A DNA stretch of 64,000 nucleotides. Source: Phyllobacterium myrsinacearum. Lineage in GTDB: Bacteria > Pseudomonadota > Alphaproteobacteria > Rhizobiales > Rhizobiaceae. Under the pieces are notes generated by a model. That model was given only the letters and a program-made list of their open reading frames with translations. It did no database searches and was not told the origin of the DNA. Numbering within the stretch: position 1 is the stretch's first letter; each line of letters begins with the position of its first letter. The stretch is taken from positions 310,001 to 374,000 of the forward strand of contig NZ_PVBT01000004.1 in NCBI RefSeq assembly GCF_002980555.1, given 5' to 3'. Made by a program: the position numbers and the translations under genes. Shown in pieces: positions 62,158-64,000 of this stretch.

Positions 62158-62970
62158 TCAGGCCCGCATTCCCTGATCGTGCGTTGTCTTGGTTTGCGAT
62201 GCCGAACCGGCTTTGTCAAACCGTATGGAGCTGCGCATTCGCCATTCGTACCGTCCGACGTAGAGCATCGCGGCGATCAGCATCAGCGCCAGGCTGAACC
62301 AGGTGAGCGCATAGACGAGGTGATTATTGGGGAAATGGAGAACGGTCAAACCGCCGATCGGAAGGTCCCGCGCATTGGCACCGGCATCCTGGTCGATGAA
62401 ATAGGGTGCCGTGGTCCCAATGGCTTTTGCCGCAGCGATGGCGGCGACATCGCGCGAATACCAGCGGCCGGCAGCGGGGTCGTTGTGCCGCAGAAAGCCG
62501 CCCCTGGGCTCGGTCATGCGAAGAAGACCGGTCACGGTTCGCGCCGGCACATCGCTCACCTGCCATGAAGCCTGTGCAGCATCGTCCGGTACAAAACCGC
62601 GATTGATCAGGACGGTAAAACCATCATCTGTCTGGAACGGTGAGATGACCCAGGAACCGCTGCCGCGTTCGGTAACGGCCTTTACAAGCGTGTCGCGGCC
62701 GGCCCGGAAATGCCCGCTGACCTCAACATGACGGTAGCTGTCCCTGTCACCGATCCCGTGCCATTGAGACGGACCGGGTGCGGCAACTGCCGGTGCGTGG
62801 GCTTGCTGTTCAACGCGCTGGATGAGGTCGAGTTTCCAGACACGCCGCTCCAGCTGCCAGACGCCGAGACCAGTCAACAGAAGCACGCCCGAAAGACCGA
62901 TCAGACCGAAGAGGCCGAGTTGCCACAGAGCTCTGGGCCGGGAGCGCGGAGAGTGGCCATCGTCATCCAT
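62158..62970 (-). CDS. SURF1 family cytochrome oxidase biogenesis protein
   Basis: 270 residues, with helices at both ends (LGLFGLIGLSGVLLLTGLGVWQLERR, split as LLLTGLGVWQLERR; LVYALTWFSLALMLIAAML). The internal motifs are those of SURF1: GSWVISPFQTDDGFTVLINRGFV (split as VISPFQTDDGFTVLINRGFV) and AVGTTAPYFIDQD-like IGTTAPYFIDQDAG. SURF1 helps haem insertion into terminal oxidases. It is in the cyo operon and precedes regB. Confidence 0.92.
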   Translation of the reverse strand: MDDDGHSPRSRPRALWQLGLFGLIGLSGVLLLTGLGVWQLERRVWKLDLIQRVEQQAHAPAVAAPGPSQWHGIGDRDSYRHVEVSGHFRAGRDTLVKAVTERGSGSWVISPFQTDDGFTVLINRGFVPDDAAQASWQVSDVPARTVTGLLRMTEPRGGFLRHNDPAAGRWYSRDVAAIAAAKAIGTTAPYFIDQDAGANARDLPIGGLTVLHFPNNHLVYALTWFSLALMLIAAMLYVGRYEWRMRSSIRFDKAGSASQTKTTHDQGMRA

Positions 62971-62996
62971 TGCTTCGTCCTGGAATTATTCTGCCA

Positions 62997-63371
62997 TCAC
63001 GGTATCTGGCTCATGTCATGGCCGGGCATCATGTTGGTATTGAGGTGATACATGACCCATAGGGAGCCGGTCAGGGTGATGACGACGAGAACGAGCGTGA
63101 AGATCAGCGCCAGCATGTTCCAGCCGTTTTCCGACCGGACATTCATGTGCAGGAAAAACACCATATGGACCACGATCTGGATCACGGCCAATGCCATGAT
63201 TGCAAATGCGGTTGCCTGTTTGGAGTCGAGCGCGCCGGTCATGACCAGCCAGAAAGGAATGGCCGTCAGGATGACCGAAAGGCCAAAACCGATCAGATAG
63301 GATCGCAGGGAACCATGGGCATGCCCATCGTCTTGCGCGTGGCCGTGATCATCCGTATGTGCTGGTGTCAT
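62997..63371 (-). CDS. cyoD: Cytochrome o ubiquinol oxidase subunit IV (CyoD)
   Basis: 124 residues with three membrane helices and the CyoD motif [19 protein letters not shown]. His-rich N-terminus ([17 protein letters not shown]) is common in this family. It overlaps cyoC by 4 bp (ATGA). It completes the bo3-type quinol oxidase. Confidence 0.93.
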   Translation of the reverse strand: MTPAHTDDHGHAQDDGHAHGSLRSYLIGFGLSVILTAIPFWLVMTGALDSKQATAFAIMALAVIQIVVHMVFFLHMNVRSENGWNMLALIFTLVLVVITLTGSLWVMYHLNTNMMPGHDMSQIP

Positions 63372-64000
63372 CGCAACATTCCCATCAGATAGACAAAGGT
63401 GAAAACGCCAATCCAGATGACGTCGAGGAAGTGCCAGAACAGGCTGAGGCACATCAACCGGCGCCTGTTTGCCTGGATAAGGCCATAGCGCTTGACCTGG
63501 ATCATCAGCGTGACCAGCCAGACCAGGCCCACGGTGACGTGCAGGCCGTGTGTCCCGACGAGCGTAAAGAACGATGACAGGAAGGCGCTCCGCTGCGGTG
63601 TTGCGCCTTCATGGATCATGTGCGCGAATTCGTAGAGCTCGATACCAAGGAATGCCAGGCCGAACAGACCGGTCAGTGCCAGCCATCCCTGTGTCGCGGC
63701 AATGCGTCCCTTGTCCATCGTCAGCATGGCAAAGCCATAGGTGATGGACGAAAAAAGCAGCATCGACGTATTGATTGCCACGAGCGGCAGATCGAAGAGA
63801 TCCTTGGGTGAGGGACCTGCCGCATAATTGCTGCCAAGCACGCCGTAGGTTGCAAACAGCACGGCGAAGATGAGGCAGTCGCTCATCAGGTAAACCCAGA
63901 AGCCGAACATGGTGCTGCCGCCTTCGGCGTGATCATGCTCATCCACCAGATAGAATGTCGGCGCGGCTCCGTCCCCGTGCACTGCGGAAGCTGGTGAACT
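63368..64000 (-). CDS. cyoC: Cytochrome o ubiquinol oxidase subunit III (CyoC), 5' end outside the window
   Basis: At least 210 residues are visible; the reading frame stays open to the window edge, so the true start lies beyond. Haem-copper oxidase subunit III features are [30 protein letters not shown] and [14 protein letters not shown], with five helices. Partner of CyoD and of CyoA/B expected further right. Confidence 0.93.
   Translation of the reverse strand, partial: SSPASAVHGDGAAPTFYLVDEHDHAEGGSTMFGFWVYLMSDCLIFAVLFATYGVLGSNYAAGPSPKDLFDLPLVAINTSMLLFSSITYGFAMLTMDKGRIAATQGWLALTGLFGLAFLGIELYEFAHMIHEGATPQRSAFLSSFFTLVGTHGLHVTVGLVWLVTLMIQVKRYGLIQANRRRLMCLSLFWHFLDVIWIGVFTFVYLMGMLR

Noticed and set aside
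61407-62297. 296-codon plus-strand frame opposite regB
   Set aside because: The minus strand carries all RegB motifs; this is an antisense shadow.

Overview
The window looks like a chromosomal segment of a Gram-negative alphaproteobacterium of the order Hyphomicrobiales (Rhizobiales), probably a Phyllobacterium/Brucellaceae-type organism. This rests on overall protein character, moderately high GC, a RegB/RegA-type redox pair beside a cyo quinol oxidase operon, a rhizobial-type PmtA phospholipid methyltransferase and a KdpDE/EIIA-Ntr association. Genus is inference. I saw no rRNA, tRNA, CRISPR array, prophage or insertion sequence.

Region 1 (1-10546) begins with the tail of a peptide-type ABC ATPase. 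A sugar catabolic locus follows: SorC/DeoR regulator, class II aldolase/short-chain dehydrogenase fusion, ribose-type ABC importer, methylthioribose-kinase-like enzyme, MtnA-type isomerase and a second class II aldolase. The classical methionine salvage genes mtnB, C and D are absent, so the best reading is a 5-deoxyribose/5-methylthioribose 'DHAP shunt' with its own importer. Region 2 (10563-15373) holds a secreted phosphoesterase divergent from a di-haem peroxidase-like protein, a small hypothetical gene, and a thioredoxin-reductase-like flavoprotein divergent from an Rrf2 regulator across a 13-bp inverted repeat.

Region 3 (15523-27241) is the most striking. It encodes a HAD phosphatase-UbiA fusion, DprE1-like oxidase, DprE2-like reductase, epimerase, FAD oxidoreductase, GtrA protein, a large putative GT-C membrane glycosyltransferase, and a methyltransferase/heptad coiled coil/double GT2 giant. 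Together they look like a polyprenyl-phosphoryl-D-arabinose pathway with the machinery to use it, resembling the mycobacterial Rv3789-Rv3792/Rv3806c gene set. The last two genes are visibly AT-richer than their neighbours.

Region 4 (about 27832-36755) is a kdp potassium operon: KdpE-like box, a 26-aa membrane peptide, kdpF, kdpA, an extra 59-aa membrane ORF, kdpB, kdpC, a hairpin, kdpD, kdpE and an EIIA-Ntr-like gene. Region 5 (36777-51752) contains a DapA-family enzyme, a FixJ-type regulator convergent with a histidine kinase, an orphan peptide-binding protein, peptidase T, a DUF2239/GIY-YIG divergent pair, a pmtA-dedA-response regulator-kinase cluster, an ECF sigma/anti-sigma pair and a Bax inhibitor-1 family protein.

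Region 6 (51811-64000) contains a TauE/SafE permease with a divergent LysR regulator, a flavin monooxygenase-like protein, a TetR-controlled EmrAB-type efflux pair, an O6-methylguanine methyltransferase, an LpxO-like hydroxylase, and the regA-regB-surf1-cyoD-cyoC run, which leaves the window inside cyoC.
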